From assembly GCF_026723825.1 (NCBI RefSeq), contig NZ_CP113519.1:1488001-1552000 (forward strand): a DNA stretch of 64,000 nt, given 5' to 3'. Below are positions 1-8,484 of this stretch, piece by piece. Origin of the DNA: Pseudomonas sp. GOM7 (lineage in GTDB: Bacteria > Pseudomonadota > Gammaproteobacteria > Pseudomonadales > Pseudomonadaceae). A model generated the notes under the pieces. It made no database searches, was not told the origin of the DNA, and saw only the letters and a list, made by a program, of their open reading frames with translations. Numbering within the stretch: position 1 is the stretch's first letter; every line of letters begins with the position of its first letter. Made by a program: the position numbers and the translations under genes.

Positions 1-150
1 TGCGCCAGTAGGCTATGGGCGCCATCCGAATCGGTTGAGGACGGCTGGGCCAAATTTGAACATTAGTGTGTGGCCTCATCTGATCCGGCTGGCCTGGGGC
101 GACCGACTGCTTGTTGAAACCAGCAAGTAGTCCGGACAACCGCCGCAAAT

Positions 151-229
151 GGTGGATGAAAAAAACGTCATCCACCCTACGTCGAAATACCCCCCGCGTA
201 GGGTGGACAACGCGAAGCTTGTCCACCCT
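151..229. repeat. Pair of short palindromic repeats (GGTGGA-type)
   Basis: Two inverted repeats lie side by side. The first pairs ggtggatga (151-159) with tcatccacc (168-176). The second pairs gggtggacaa with ttgtccaccc (about 201-229). The related arms (GGTGGAT/GGTGGAC) suggest members of one intergenic repeat family in opposite states. The rest of 1-299 shows no gene that I can support; it is downstream of the DoxX gene. Confidence 0.6.
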
Positions 230-299
230 GGTTCAGGTCACACCACCGCTCAAGGATGAGCCGTTATGCCCAATTGCCGGGCGTAACCTCGCGCCCCCA

Positions 300-737
300 T
301 CAGCCCGATCGCTGCGCCTCGCGCTGACGCTCCAGTTGCCGCCAAGGCAACGGCAGTCGATAAGGCCCTGGCCCGGTCAGGGCCAGGCTGGCGAAAATCA
401 CCAGCATCCACCAGGCGAACTGGCCTTGCTCCAGCGTCCAGTCGGGGTGCACCAGTACCAGTGCTACCAGCAGCACGGCGATGATTGGCAGGCAGGCCAG
501 GCGCGCGTAGAGCCCGGCGATCAGCAGCAAGGGGCAGAGCACTTCGGCGAATATGGCCAGGCTCAGGGTCAGCGTTGCGCCCAGCCCCAGCGGGTCTTCG
601 ATATGTTGCAGGGCGCCCTGCCAGTGCAGCAATTTGGGCAAGCCATGCACCTGTAGCAGCAGAAGGGCGGCGGCCACGCGCAGGAAGAGCAGGCCCCAGG
701 CGAGCGGTGCGGGCAGTGGTGGGGTGGCGGGTGTCAT
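300..737 (-). CDS. DoxX family membrane protein
   Basis: This 145-residue protein has four predicted membrane segments (roughly residues 12-32, 55-75, 78-97 and 105-123) with short loops. The size and pattern fit the DoxX/DoxD family, small inner-membrane proteins sometimes linked to redox or thiol stress; no reaction can be assigned. It is transcribed divergently from the isochorismatase-Ohr operon at 955, with 217 bases between the two starts, so the pair may share control. The start is the ATG on the minus strand at 737. An overlapping minus-strand frame is a GC-driven shadow. The family call rests on the hydrophobic pattern and length, so it is moderately secure. Confidence 0.75.
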   Translation of the reverse strand: MTPATPPLPAPLAWGLLFLRVAAALLLLQVHGLPKLLHWQGALQHIEDPLGLGATLTLSLAIFAEVLCPLLLIAGLYARLACLPIIAVLLVALVLVHPDWTLEQGQFAWWMLVIFASLALTGPGPYRLPLPWRQLERQREAQRSG

Positions 738-954
738 GAATGGCTCCGATTCGTTGGATGGATGCCATCAGCTTGTGCGTCTCGGCGCGCCAAGGCTTGC
801 ATGCCTGTGCTCAGTTTGTAGCGCTGCGCCATGAGCCGAGTGCGAGCGCCGCAATAAAGCCACACATCCTTTCAAAGCGAGCACGCCGCTTCAATTTTTC
901 GCCGTTGCGCTGGCGGAAGCTGAGGGTTCCCTGATTCTGTTTTGGAGAACCACC

Positions 955-1608
955 ATGGCTACTGCTGTTGCCGCTCCCGGCAAGACCCTGCTCGATGCGC
1001 ACAACCACACCCTGATCATGATCGACCACCAGTCGCAGATGTCCTTCGCGACCAAGTCGATCGACGCCGTCACCCTGCGCAACAACGCCGCGCTGGTGTC
1101 CAAGGCCGCCTGCGAGTTCGGCGTGTCGACCATCCTCACCACCGTTGCCGAGAAGAGCTTTTCCGGCCCGATCTTTGACGAGATCAAGTCGGTATTCCCG
1201 GATCATCAAGCGATCGACCGCACCACCATGAACACCTGGGAAGACCCGCGCATCGCCGTGGAAGTGAACCGTATCGGCAAGCCGAAGATCGTCCTCGCCG
1301 GCCTGTGGACGTCCGTGTGCATCGTTGGCCCGGCGCTGTCGGCGCTGGATCAGGGTTTCGAGGTGTACGTGATCACCGACGCCTGCGGCGACGTATCCAC
1401 CGAAGCTCATGAAATGGCGATCCAGCGCATGCTGCAACTGGGCGCGCGCCCCATGACCTCCCTGCAATATCTGCTCGAACTGCAGCGTGACTGGGCTCGT
1501 GGCGAAACCTACGAGCAGACCGTGAAGACTGCCATCGAGAATGGCGGCGCCTATGGCCTGGGCCTGATCTACGCCAAGACCATGTTCAACGCCTCGGAAG
1601 GCCACTGA
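955..1608 (+). CDS. Isochorismatase-like cysteine hydrolase
   Basis: A 217-residue member of the isochorismatase-like hydrolase superfamily, closest in style to YcaC. The catalytic Asp24 sits in IMIDHQ and the nucleophile Cys122 in WTSVC, the positions expected for this fold. Such enzymes cleave amide, imide or vinyl-ether bonds; the substrate is unknown. The start ATG has a good ribosome site (tggaga) six to eight bases upstream. It is the first gene of a five-gene run to 5625, and the next start is one base after its stop. A second YcaC-like protein occurs at 13501. Redox and detoxification neighbours (Ohr, esterase, monooxygenase-like, amidohydrolase) suggest breakdown of a small organic compound, which is inference. 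Confidence 0.85.
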   Translation: MATAVAAPGKTLLDAHNHTLIMIDHQSQMSFATKSIDAVTLRNNAALVSKAACEFGVSTILTTVAEKSFSGPIFDEIKSVFPDHQAIDRTTMNTWEDPRIAVEVNRIGKPKIVLAGLWTSVCIVGPALSALDQGFEVYVITDACGDVSTEAHEMAIQRMLQLGARPMTSLQYLLELQRDWARGETYEQTVKTAIENGGAYGLGLIYAKTMFNASEGH

Positions 1609-1609
1609 G

Positions 1610-2038
1610 ATGAGCATCGAAAAGGTTCTCTACCGCGCCTACGCCGAAGCCACGGGCGGGCGTGACGGCCGCGCCATTTCCAGCGACGGCGTGCTCGACG
1701 TGGCCCTGACCACACCGCGCGAGCTGGGTGGTGCCGGCGGCGCCGGTACCAACCCGGAGCAGTTGTTCGCTGCTGGTTACTCGGCCTGCTTCCTCGGCGC
1801 GATGAAGTTCGTCGCCGCGCGCGACAAGCTGGCCATCCCGGCTGACGTGTCGATCGAGGGCGTGGTTGGCATCGGCGCCATCCCCACCGGTTTCGGCATC
1901 GAGGTGGAGTTGCGTATCAGCCTGCCCGGGCTCGATGCCGAAGCGGCTAACACCCTGGTGGAGCGGGCGCACATCGTCTGCCCGTATTCCAACGCCACGC
2001 GCGACAACATCGACGTGACCCTCACCCTGGTCGATTGA
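1610..2038 (+). CDS. ohr: Organic hydroperoxide resistance protein (Ohr/OsmC)
   Basis: A 142-residue Ohr-type peroxidase of the OsmC fold. The two redox cysteines are Cys60 (YSACF) and Cys124 (HIVCPYSNA); the VCPYSNAT signature separates Ohr from OsmC. Ohr reduces organic hydroperoxides in the cytoplasm using lipoylated proteins. The start follows the previous stop by one base, so the two genes are almost certainly co-translated. No OhrR-type repressor is visible next to it, unlike many ohr loci, so control probably comes from the operon promoter upstream of 955. Confidence 0.92.
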   Translation: MSIEKVLYRAYAEATGGRDGRAISSDGVLDVALTTPRELGGAGGAGTNPEQLFAAGYSACFLGAMKFVAARDKLAIPADVSIEGVVGIGAIPTGFGIEVELRISLPGLDAEAANTLVERAHIVCPYSNATRDNIDVTLTLVD

Positions 2039-2052
2039 AAGGAGCAGACGAC

Positions 2053-3066
2053 ATGCCCCGTATTGCCTTGCTGAGTGCAGTGATCGCCCTGGCCATCGGC
2101 CAGGTGCACGCCGCTGATTACAGCGGTGTGGAAAGCAACACCCGAACCTTCCTCGAAGCACTGGAAAAGGGCGGCGGCAAGCCGCTGGAAAGCCTCAGCC
2201 CGCAGGACGCCCGCGCCGTGCTGGTGGGCGCGCAGAGCTCGGTGAAGGTCGACCTCTCCGGCGTCAAGGTCGAGGACAAGACCATCCAGGTCGGTGGCCA
2301 GCCGCTGAAGCTGACCGTCGTGCGCCCCGAAGGCGTCAAGGGCACGCCGCCGGTGTTCATGTTCTTCCATGGCGGCGGCTGGGTGCTGGGTGACTACCCG
2401 ACGCATGCCCGCCTGATCCGCGACCTGGTGGTTAACTCTGGCGCGGTGGCGGTCTACGTCGGCTATTCGCCGTCGCCGGAAGCGCACTATCCCACCGCCA
2501 TCGACCAGGCCTACGCGGCGACCCGCTGGGTAGCCGAGCACGGCAAGGAACTCGGCGTGGACGCCAGCCGTCTGGCCGTGGCCGGCAACAGTGTCGGCGG
2601 CAACATGGCCGCTGTGGTCGCGCTCAAGGCCAAGGAAGCGGGCACGCCGAAACTGCGTTTCCAACTGCTGCTGTGGCCGGTGACCGACGCCAGCTTCGAT
2701 AACGCGTCCTACAGTCAGTTCGCCCAGGGCTACTTCCTCACCAAACCGATGATGGAGTGGTTCTGGGACAACTACACCACCGATGCCGCCCAGCGTGCCG
2801 ACATCCATGCCTCGCCACTGCGCGCCAGCAGCGAACAGCTCAAGGGCCTGCCACCGGCACTGGTGCAGACCGCCGAGTTCGACGTGCTGCGTGACGAGGG
2901 CGAAGCCTATGCACGCAAGCTGGATGCGGCAGGCGTCGAGGTCACCGCCGTGCGCTACAACGGCATGATCCACGACTACGGCCTGCTCAACCCGCTGGCT
3001 CATGTGCCCACCGTGCACAGTGCGATGCGCCAGGCTGGGGTCGAGCTGAAGCGGCATCTGCAATGA
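2053..3066 (+). CDS. Secreted alpha/beta hydrolase (HSL-type esterase)
   Basis: About 337 residues. I start at ATG 2053, preceded by aaggag; an upstream in-frame TTG at 2035 would only add six residues before a clean signal peptide (MPRIALLSAVIALAIGQVHA). The HSL/family IV esterase signature is present: HGGGW oxyanion motif, nucleophile Ser in GNSVGGN, acid in EFDVLRDEG and base His in IHDYG. The protein should hydrolyse short-chain esters in the periplasm or outside the cell. Its stop overlaps the next start as ATGA, showing translational coupling inside the operon. The substrate is unknown. Confidence 0.87.
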   Translation: MPRIALLSAVIALAIGQVHAADYSGVESNTRTFLEALEKGGGKPLESLSPQDARAVLVGAQSSVKVDLSGVKVEDKTIQVGGQPLKLTVVRPEGVKGTPPVFMFFHGGGWVLGDYPTHARLIRDLVVNSGAVAVYVGYSPSPEAHYPTAIDQAYAATRWVAEHGKELGVDASRLAVAGNSVGGNMAAVVALKAKEAGTPKLRFQLLLWPVTDASFDNASYSQFAQGYFLTKPMMEWFWDNYTTDAAQRADIHASPLRASSEQLKGLPPALVQTAEFDVLRDEGEAYARKLDAAGVEVTAVRYNGMIHDYGLLNPLAHVPTVHSAMRQAGVELKRHLQ

Positions 3067-3668
3067 GTGCCCTCCGGCCTGATGAAGGGCAGGGGGGCGA
3101 CGAGCCGGTCACCCTGCTGATCCGCCATCGCGTGCGGCCCGCCCAGGCGGCGCTGTATGAGGCCTGGTTGCGCCGCATCGTCGGCGTGGCGCAGGACTAT
3201 CCGGGGCATCTCGGGGTGGATGTGATCCGCAGCCACGAACAGGGCGCGCCGCTGTTCACCAGTGTGCTGCGCTTTACCGGGCCAGAGCGTCTGCAGGATT
3301 GGCTGGGCTCCGAGGTGCGGCGGCAACTGGTGGCGGAGGTCGCGCCGCTGTTGCTGGAGGACGAAGCCCTGGAGCTGAACCCGATGCGTGAGTTCTGGTT
3401 CGCCCCGGCCAGCCCGCAGCAGCCCCAGCCACCGCGCTGGAAGCAGGCCTGCGTCAGCTTTCTGGTGATCCTGCCGCTGAGCCTGCTGGTGCCGCAGTTG
3501 TGGCACCCGGCATTCGTCGCCTGGCCCTGGCTGGGCGGCTGGTTGCCGAGCAACGTGGTGATCACCCTGAGCATCGTCCTGCTGGTGGTCTACCTGTTCA
3601 TGCCGCGCGTCACCCGCTGGCTCGCGCCCTGGCTGGAGGCCGGCGACAAAGGAGAACGCCATGACTGA
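3063..3668 (+). CDS. Antibiotic biosynthesis monooxygenase (ABM) domain membrane protein
   Basis: A 201-residue protein with an N-terminal ABM-like ferredoxin-fold domain (roughly residues 16-110; VTLLIRHRVRPAQ... start, then a conserved FTGPERLQDW stretch) and two C-terminal membrane segments (about 130-147 and 160-182). ABM domains act as cofactor-free monooxygenases or dimeric heme-type folds; here the domain would face the cytoplasm, tethered to the membrane. The gene overlaps its upstream neighbour by ATGA and the downstream amidohydrolase by eight bases. A catalytic function cannot be shown from sequence. Confidence 0.7.
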   Translation: MSALRPDEGQGGDEPVTLLIRHRVRPAQAALYEAWLRRIVGVAQDYPGHLGVDVIRSHEQGAPLFTSVLRFTGPERLQDWLGSEVRRQLVAEVAPLLLEDEALELNPMREFWFAPASPQQPQPPRWKQACVSFLVILPLSLLVPQLWHPAFVAWPWLGGWLPSNVVITLSIVLLVVYLFMPRVTRWLAPWLEAGDKGERHD

Positions 3669-5625
3669 CGACAGCCCTTCCAACAGTCGGCGACGCTTTC
3701 TCGCCGCCTCGTCCATTCTCGGCGCCGCTGGTGCGCTATGGCCGGCGTTGCCGATCTTCGGTGGCGAACGGCAAGGAGATTCTTCCATGCATCCCGATCT
3801 GATTCTGTTCAACGGCCGTCTGCACACGGTCGACCGTGAAAACCCTCAGGCCACGGCAGTGGCCATCCAGGACGGGCGTTTCGTTGCCGTCGGCAGCGAC
3901 GCCGAGGTCATGCCCCTGCGCGGCGCCGGCACCCAGGTCATCGACCTGCAGCGCCGCACCGTGATCCCCGGCCTCAACGACTCGCACCTGCACCTGATCC
4001 GTGGCGGTCTCAACTACAACCTGGAGCTACGCTGGGAAGGCGTGCCCTCGCTGGCCGATGCCCTGCGCATGCTCAAGACCCAGGCCGAGCGCACCCCGGC
4101 GCCGCAGTGGGTGCGCGTGGTCGGTGGCTGGAACGAATTCCAGTTCGCCGAAAAGCGCATGCCCACCCTGGAGGAAATCAACCAGGCGGCGCCGGACACC
4201 CCGGTGTTCATCCTCCACCTCTACGACCGTGCGCTGCTCAACCGCGCGGCGCTGCGGGTGGTCGGCTATGACCGCAACACGCCCAACCCGCCCGGCGGCG
4301 AGATCGTCCGCGATGCCAACGGTGAGCCTACCGGCATGCTGGTAGCGCGGCCCAACGCGATGATCCTCTACGCCACCCTGGCCAAGGGGCCGAAGCTGCC
4401 GCTGGAGTACCAGGTCAACTCCACCCGCCAGTTCATGCGCGAGCTCAACCGCCTCGGCGTGACCAGCGCCATCGACGCGGGCGGCGGTTTCCAGAACTAC
4501 CCGGACGACTACCAGGTGATCGAGCAACTGGCCAAGGAGGGCCAGCTCAGCGTGCGCATTGCCTACAACCTGTTCACCCAGAAGCCCAAGGAAGAGCTGG
4601 CTGACTTCCAGAACTGGAGCAGGATCGTCAAACCGGGGCAGGGCAGCGACTTCTTCCGCCACAACGGCGCTGGCGAGATGCTGGTGTTCTCCGCCGCCGA
4701 TTTCGAGGACTTCCTCGAACCGCGTCCGGATCTGGCCGCCAGCATGGAAGCCGAACTGGAGCCGGTGGTGCGCCACCTGGTCGAACAGCGCTGGCCGTTC
4801 CGCCTGCACGCCACCTATGACGAGTCCATCTCGCGCATGCTCGACGTGTTCGAGAAGGTCGACCGCGACATTCCCTTCAATGGCCTGCCGTGGTTCTTCG
4901 ACCACGCCGAGACCATCAGCCCGCGTAATATCGAGCGCGTTCGCGCCCTCGGCGGCGGCATCGCCATCCAGGATCGCATGGCCTTCCAGGGTGAATACTT
5001 CGTCGACCGCTACGGCGCCAAGGCTGCCGAACAGACCCCGCCGATCCAGCGCATGCTGGCCGAGGGCGTGCCGGTCGGCGCCGGCACCGATGCCACCCGC
5101 GTCTCCAGCTACAACCCCTGGACGTCGCTGTACTGGCTGGTCAGCGGCAAGACCGTTGGTGGCCTGGAGCTGTACCCGCAGGGCCTGCCGCGCGCCACCG
5201 CGCTGCAACTGTTCACCCATGGCAGCGCCTGGTTCTCCAGCGAGCAGGGCAAGAAGGGGCAGATCAAGGTCGGCCAACTGGCGGATCTGGTTGCCTTGTC
5301 AGCGGACTTCTTCGCCATCGAGGACGAGCAGATCAAGTGGCTGGAATCGGTGCTCACCGTGGTCGACGGCAAGGTGGTCTACGCCGCAGCCGAATTCGAC
5401 AAACTTGGCCCGCCCGCGCTGCCGGTGATGCCCGACTGGTCACCGGTGGCCCTGGTGCCCGGCCACTGGCGGCAGAACGCACCGTTGGTGGCCCAGGTAC
5501 ACCAGTGCGTGGGCTCCTGCGCTGTACACGCCCACAACCACGAACGCGCTCGCCTCTCCAACGCTCCAGTCAGTGACTTCCAAGGTTTCTGGGGCGCCTT
5601 CGGCTGCTCCTGCTTCGCCTTCTAA
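3661..5625 (+). CDS. Tat-exported amidohydrolase (YtcJ-like)
   Basis: A 654-residue amidohydrolase. The N-terminus has a Tat signal (SRRRFLAAS followed by a hydrophobic stretch), so the folded metalloenzyme should be exported. The body is of the amidohydrolase_3/YtcJ class: an N-terminal beta-sandwich, the metal-binding SHLHL motif near residue 111, and the C-terminal GQLADLVALSADFF return to the sandwich. The last 50 residues form a Cys/His-rich tail (CVGSC, HAHNH, CSCF) that may bind metal. It is last in the operon and is followed by a good hairpin terminator. The substrate is probably an N-acyl or amide compound; it is not identifiable here. Confidence 0.85.
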   Translation: MTDDSPSNSRRRFLAASSILGAAGALWPALPIFGGERQGDSSMHPDLILFNGRLHTVDRENPQATAVAIQDGRFVAVGSDAEVMPLRGAGTQVIDLQRRTVIPGLNDSHLHLIRGGLNYNLELRWEGVPSLADALRMLKTQAERTPAPQWVRVVGGWNEFQFAEKRMPTLEEINQAAPDTPVFILHLYDRALLNRAALRVVGYDRNTPNPPGGEIVRDANGEPTGMLVARPNAMILYATLAKGPKLPLEYQVNSTRQFMRELNRLGVTSAIDAGGGFQNYPDDYQVIEQLAKEGQLSVRIAYNLFTQKPKEELADFQNWSRIVKPGQGSDFFRHNGAGEMLVFSAADFEDFLEPRPDLAASMEAELEPVVRHLVEQRWPFRLHATYDESISRMLDVFEKVDRDIPFNGLPWFFDHAETISPRNIERVRALGGGIAIQDRMAFQGEYFVDRYGAKAAEQTPPIQRMLAEGVPVGAGTDATRVSSYNPWTSLYWLVSGKTVGGLELYPQGLPRATALQLFTHGSAWFSSEQGKKGQIKVGQLADLVALSADFFAIEDEQIKWLESVLTVVDGKVVYAAAEFDKLGPPALPVMPDWSPVALVPGHWRQNAPLVAQVHQCVGSCAVHAHNHERARLSNAPVSDFQGFWGAFGCSCFAF

Positions 5626-5630
5626 GACAG

Positions 5631-5666
5631 AGCCTCGCATCGTCTCTAGGCGATGCGGGGCTCTTT
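5631..5666 (+). terminator. Rho-independent terminator of the 955-5625 operon
   Basis: The stem pairs agcctcgcatcg with cgatgcggggct around a short loop and is followed by cttttg. It starts six bases after the amidohydrolase stop. Confidence 0.85.
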
Positions 5667-5755
5667 TGTGAAGTGGCTAGGGTGATTGGTGTTCGGAAGG
5701 GAGACTGGCAGCTATCGGCTAAAAGCGGCCATTGGATACGAGTGAGGGCGAAGCT

Positions 5756-5951
5756 CTAATAATCGGTGATGGTCGTCCCGGCTATGGTCTCGGCGAAGCC
5801 GATACCGAGCACCCTTGCCGGCGTTTCAAAGCCGGCTCGTCGTGTACCACCCAGCAGTCGACGTGCTGCCTCCACTGCGGCCAACGGTGTATAGCTGTAG
5901 CCGTTCACGGTCTCGATCAATGCAGGTTTCTCGGTCGCTCCGCTCACATCT
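5756..5951 (-). pseudogene. C-terminal fragment of a saccharopine dehydrogenase-like protein
   Basis: The minus strand reads about 65 residues ending in a natural stop at 5756. It contains the stretch PALIETVNGYSYTPLAAVEA followed by RRLLGG, GFETPARVLG and a TTITDY end. This resembles the C-terminus of NAD(P)-binding saccharopine dehydrogenase-family oxidoreductases, which are normally several hundred residues long. Nothing upstream on the minus strand continues the protein: at about 5950 it abuts an AraC fragment on the other strand. A decayed remnant is the best reading. The family call is from recalled sequence similarity. Confidence 0.6.
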
Positions 5952-6096
5952 GATCTGATGGATGCCTGGGTACGCCTGTTGCGTTTGATGAATCGACCGG
6001 AAGAGTTTGCAGCCCTGGCGCCCGTCTACGAACGTGAGACTCTTTTTCGGGTTCTGCAAGGGCCTCATGGCTGGATGCTGCGTGACATCGCGCACA
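5949..6096 (+). pseudogene. Internal fragment of an AraC-family regulator (N-terminal domain)
   Basis: The plus strand encodes DLMDAWVRLLRLMNRPEEF followed by ALAPVYERE and LFRVLQGPHGWMLRDIA. This matches the conserved end of the AraC_N cupin-like domain found before the HTH in many AraC regulators. No start or HTH domain is present and similarity ends near 6096. It is a truncated remnant joined head-on to the oxidoreductase fragment. From 6097 to 6351 I see only the inverted repeat at 6181 and no gene. Confidence 0.6.
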
Positions 6097-6180
6097 AAAG
6101 CTGGGGCGATTCAGACCGATCGCGCTGCCGGTGTTGTTGCACGATTGGCATGTGTGTAGGAGCGAATTTAGCGATTAAAG

Positions 6181-6218
6181 GCTGGGCTATCCCTTCGCAC
6201 TTGCAGGGATAGCCCAGC
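6181..6218. repeat. 14-bp perfect inverted repeat
   Basis: gctgggctatccct and agggatagcccagc pair perfectly around a ten-base loop. There is no T-run, so it is more likely a REP-like intergenic palindrome than a terminator. Confidence 0.6.
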
Positions 6219-6351
6219 GCTATACAACCGCTCACCGACTATAGTGGAGCGCATGGAAGCCTACTTCAGTGGCCACGGTTGCGAACCCCAGTTCCGCCAT
6301 CAGCGATTCTAAAAATAGCGAAGGAAGACCAGTGACGCGGGCTGGGCATAT

Positions 6352-6768
6352 CTAGGAAGAGGGAACGACCTGCCAGACCTCTTCAGCGATGCGACCGTTA
6401 CGGTAAACAAGCACATAGCGCACATGGAGGGGCTGCCGGCCTGCGAAATATACCGTCGCAGTCACGGTAGAACCTTTCGGGTTTGAAGCTTCTTCCAGAT
6501 TCTCGATTTTTAGCTGTAGCGGCCCCTGCGAGTCTGTGAATTTATGCCATACGGGCATGATCGCGGCGGTACCTACGTAGCTGCCATCGAGTGGGCCGCC
6601 GATCCAGGTGAGATGAGCATCTTTTTCATAGTTGTTGATGAGCGCCGCAAGATCGTTTGTGGCGATTGCCTTGAAATGCGCCTCCGCTGCATCACTGGTG
6701 GTGCTCGCCTGGGCGTTACCGATGGCGAGTGAGAGCATGGTTAGAAGGATCTGTGGTTTGAGTGTCAT
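6352..6768 (-). CDS. Secreted NTF2-like (SnoaL/DUF4440-type) protein
   Basis: A 138-residue protein with a signal peptide (MTLKPQILLTMLSLAIGNAQA) and a single NTF2-like fold: an initial helix with AAEAHFKAIATNDLAAL, a central TWIGGPLDGSYVG segment, and terminal strands ending RYVLVYRNGRIAEEVWQV. These small cone-shaped domains bind ligands or act as isomerase-like enzymes; the ligand is unknown. AGGA lies seven bases before the ATG. It follows the DUF2790 gene by 21 bases on the same strand, so the two form a small secreted-protein operon diverging from the ECF sigma factor gene at 7223. Confidence 0.75.
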   Translation of the reverse strand: MTLKPQILLTMLSLAIGNAQASTTSDAAEAHFKAIATNDLAALINNYEKDAHLTWIGGPLDGSYVGTAAIMPVWHKFTDSQGPLQLKIENLEEASNPKGSTVTATVYFAGRQPLHVRYVLVYRNGRIAEEVWQVVPSS

Positions 6769-6789
6769 GTTGTTGTCCTGATGAGTGGG

Positions 6790-7038
6790 TTAGTTCTCGT
6801 TGCTGCACTGGCCCGCTACCTGGTACTCGAGCAGGTGAACGTTCCCCGCGTGGTCGAGGTATTTGAGTTGCGCCGGTTGAATGCCGCAGAAGCTCGTGAG
6901 GTCCGTGCTCTCGAGGATTTTGTCGATGTCCAGATGCAGATAGGTTCCGGTTCGGTCGATGATTGGCGGTGGCTGGCCATCGGCAAGCAGAGGCATCGAA
7001 ACGGCGAGAAGGGATAGGCTGAATAGTTGTCGGCGCAT
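6790..7038 (-). CDS. Secreted DUF2790 family protein
   Basis: An 82-residue protein beginning MRRQLFSLSLLAVSMPLLA, a signal peptide. I chose this ATG (7038) because the longer open frame upstream encodes a non-signal-like stretch. The mature part has the DUF2790 pattern: YLHLDIDKIL, then a Cys in FCGIQPAQLKYLD and a last Cys in LEYQVAGQC, giving a probable disulfide. DUF2790 proteins are small periplasmic proteins common in Pseudomonas, with copies often induced by metal or oxidative stress; no activity is established. It lies divergent to the ECF sigma gene, which could control it. Confidence 0.78.
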   Translation of the reverse strand: MRRQLFSLSLLAVSMPLLADGQPPPIIDRTGTYLHLDIDKILESTDLTSFCGIQPAQLKYLDHAGNVHLLEYQVAGQCSNEN

Positions 7039-7222
7039 GCTTGTAAGCTCTGAAGGGGTGATAGGGGACCTGTCGAATCGCTCGGCAGGACATTGGTAAT
7101 ACGCCGGACACCGCGCTTTATTCCCGCGCTCAAAATATTCTGCTGCTCCTGGAATAATCCGCGCACCCATGCGTCTTACCGTTGCTACTGGCCAATCGAG
7201 CCGGTCAAGTCGGTGGATGCAG

Positions 7223-7735
7223 ATGAGTTTGGAAATGACGGATGAGCAGTTGCGTGAGTTGTTGCCGCGCCTGCGACGTTTCGCGCTTTGGCTGACCCGC
7301 CACAGTGCGAGTGCGGACGATCTGGTTCAGTCCGCCCTTGAGCGGGCGCTGAGCCGCAGCGCCAGCAAGCAGGCCGAGGGCGACTTGCGGGCGTGGCTGT
7401 TCACCATTCTCTATCGGTTGTTCCTCGACGGGCAGCGGCGCAGCCGTCGCTATGCCCGTATTCTGCAGTTCTTCACTGGCGACGAGCCGCAAGCGGCATC
7501 GGCCGAAGAGGTGACGATAGCCCGCTCGACGCTCGATGCCTTTGCTGCACTGACCACGGAGCAACGCGCGCTCCTGCTGCTGGTGGGCGTCGAGGGGTTA
7601 AGCTATCGCGAAGTTGCCGAAACACTCGATGTGCCAATAGGCACCGTCATGTCGCGACTGTCCCGGGCGCGTAAAGCGCTACGTGAGGCCAGCGAAGGGC
7701 AGATCACTCAACCTCCGTTGCGGTTAATCAAATGA
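7223..7735 (+). CDS. ECF-family RNA polymerase sigma factor
   Basis: About 170 residues with region 2 (RLRRFALWLTRHSASADDLVQ..., then DLRAWLFTILYRLFLD) and region 4 (LTTEQRALLLLVGVEGLSYR..., then VPIGTVMSRLSRARKALRE). This is a typical two-domain ECF sigma factor. Three ATGs lie close together (7217, 7223, 7235); 7223 is favoured by ggtgga five bases upstream. Its last codons overlap the next gene as ATGA, the usual coupling of sigma with anti-sigma. Likely targets include its own promoter, the secreted DUF2790/NTF2 operon upstream and perhaps the DUF305 operon downstream, but this is inference. Confidence 0.9.
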   Translation: MSLEMTDEQLRELLPRLRRFALWLTRHSASADDLVQSALERALSRSASKQAEGDLRAWLFTILYRLFLDGQRRSRRYARILQFFTGDEPQAASAEEVTIARSTLDAFAALTTEQRALLLLVGVEGLSYREVAETLDVPIGTVMSRLSRARKALREASEGQITQPPLRLIK

Positions 7736-8484
7736 AGTCCAATTACCCCAGTGAAGACGAACTGCAGGCCTATGTGGACGGGCAGCTAGACGCCATGCGG
7801 CACGCCGAGATCAAGGCTTTTGCCGCCGCGGACGCTGGTCTGGCCGGCTGGATCGATCGGCTGCACGTGGAGAATCAGCAGCTTCGCGCAGCGCTGGCCA
7901 GCTTGCCGCCACTGAAGCCCGAACCTCGGCTGGACCCGGCCGCGATACGCCGTGGCCTGGCACGTCGCCGGCAGACGCGCCTGGCGGTCGCTGCTTCGGT
8001 TCTCTTGGCCTTCGGGCTGGGTAGTTTGGGCGGTTGGCAGGGGCACGGCATGGTCATGCAATCGACTAGCCTGCCAATGGCCGATGCAGTGCAGGCCTAT
8101 CGGCTGTTCAGCGAGAGCGGCAACCCGGTAGTCGACATCGCCGCCGGCGAGCCGGGAAAACTGCAAAACTGGCTGGATATGCACTTCGTCCACGCGGCAC
8201 CGATGCCCGACCTCAGGAGCTACGGTTTCTACCCGGTGGGCGGTCGTCTGATGGCCACAGAGCAGGGCGCCGCGGCGATGGTGCTGTACCGGGATGATCG
8301 CGGTGAAACCGTGCTCTTCTACATCCGCCCGCCGGGCCATTCCGTCATTGGCCGCGGCAGCCGGCGCGAAGGCGACCTGCTTGCCCAGTACTGGGCCGAT
8401 CAGGGCTATCACTACGCGGTGGTAAGCACGGGCAGCAGTCCGCGCGCGGCCGCGGTGCAACGGGCACTCGACCCACTGATCTAG
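7732..8484 (+). CDS. Membrane anti-sigma factor
   Basis: A 250-residue protein with a cytoplasmic N-terminus containing the DELQAYVDGQLD pattern seen in anti-sigma and transmembrane regulator proteins, one membrane helix (about residues 83-100) and a periplasmic C-terminal domain of 140 residues. There is no zinc-binding HxxxCxxC motif, so it is not a ZAS-type redox sensor. The ATGA overlap with the ECF sigma gene implies stoichiometric production. It should hold the sigma factor until a periplasmic signal arrives. The C-terminal domain (HFVHAAPMPDLRSYGFYPVGG) resembles that of PrtR/ChrR-class companions but I cannot name the signal. Confidence 0.85.
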   Translation: MKSNYPSEDELQAYVDGQLDAMRHAEIKAFAAADAGLAGWIDRLHVENQQLRAALASLPPLKPEPRLDPAAIRRGLARRRQTRLAVAASVLLAFGLGSLGGWQGHGMVMQSTSLPMADAVQAYRLFSESGNPVVDIAAGEPGKLQNWLDMHFVHAAPMPDLRSYGFYPVGGRLMATEQGAAAMVLYRDDRGETVLFYIRPPGHSVIGRGSRREGDLLAQYWADQGYHYAVVSTGSSPRAAAVQRALDPLI

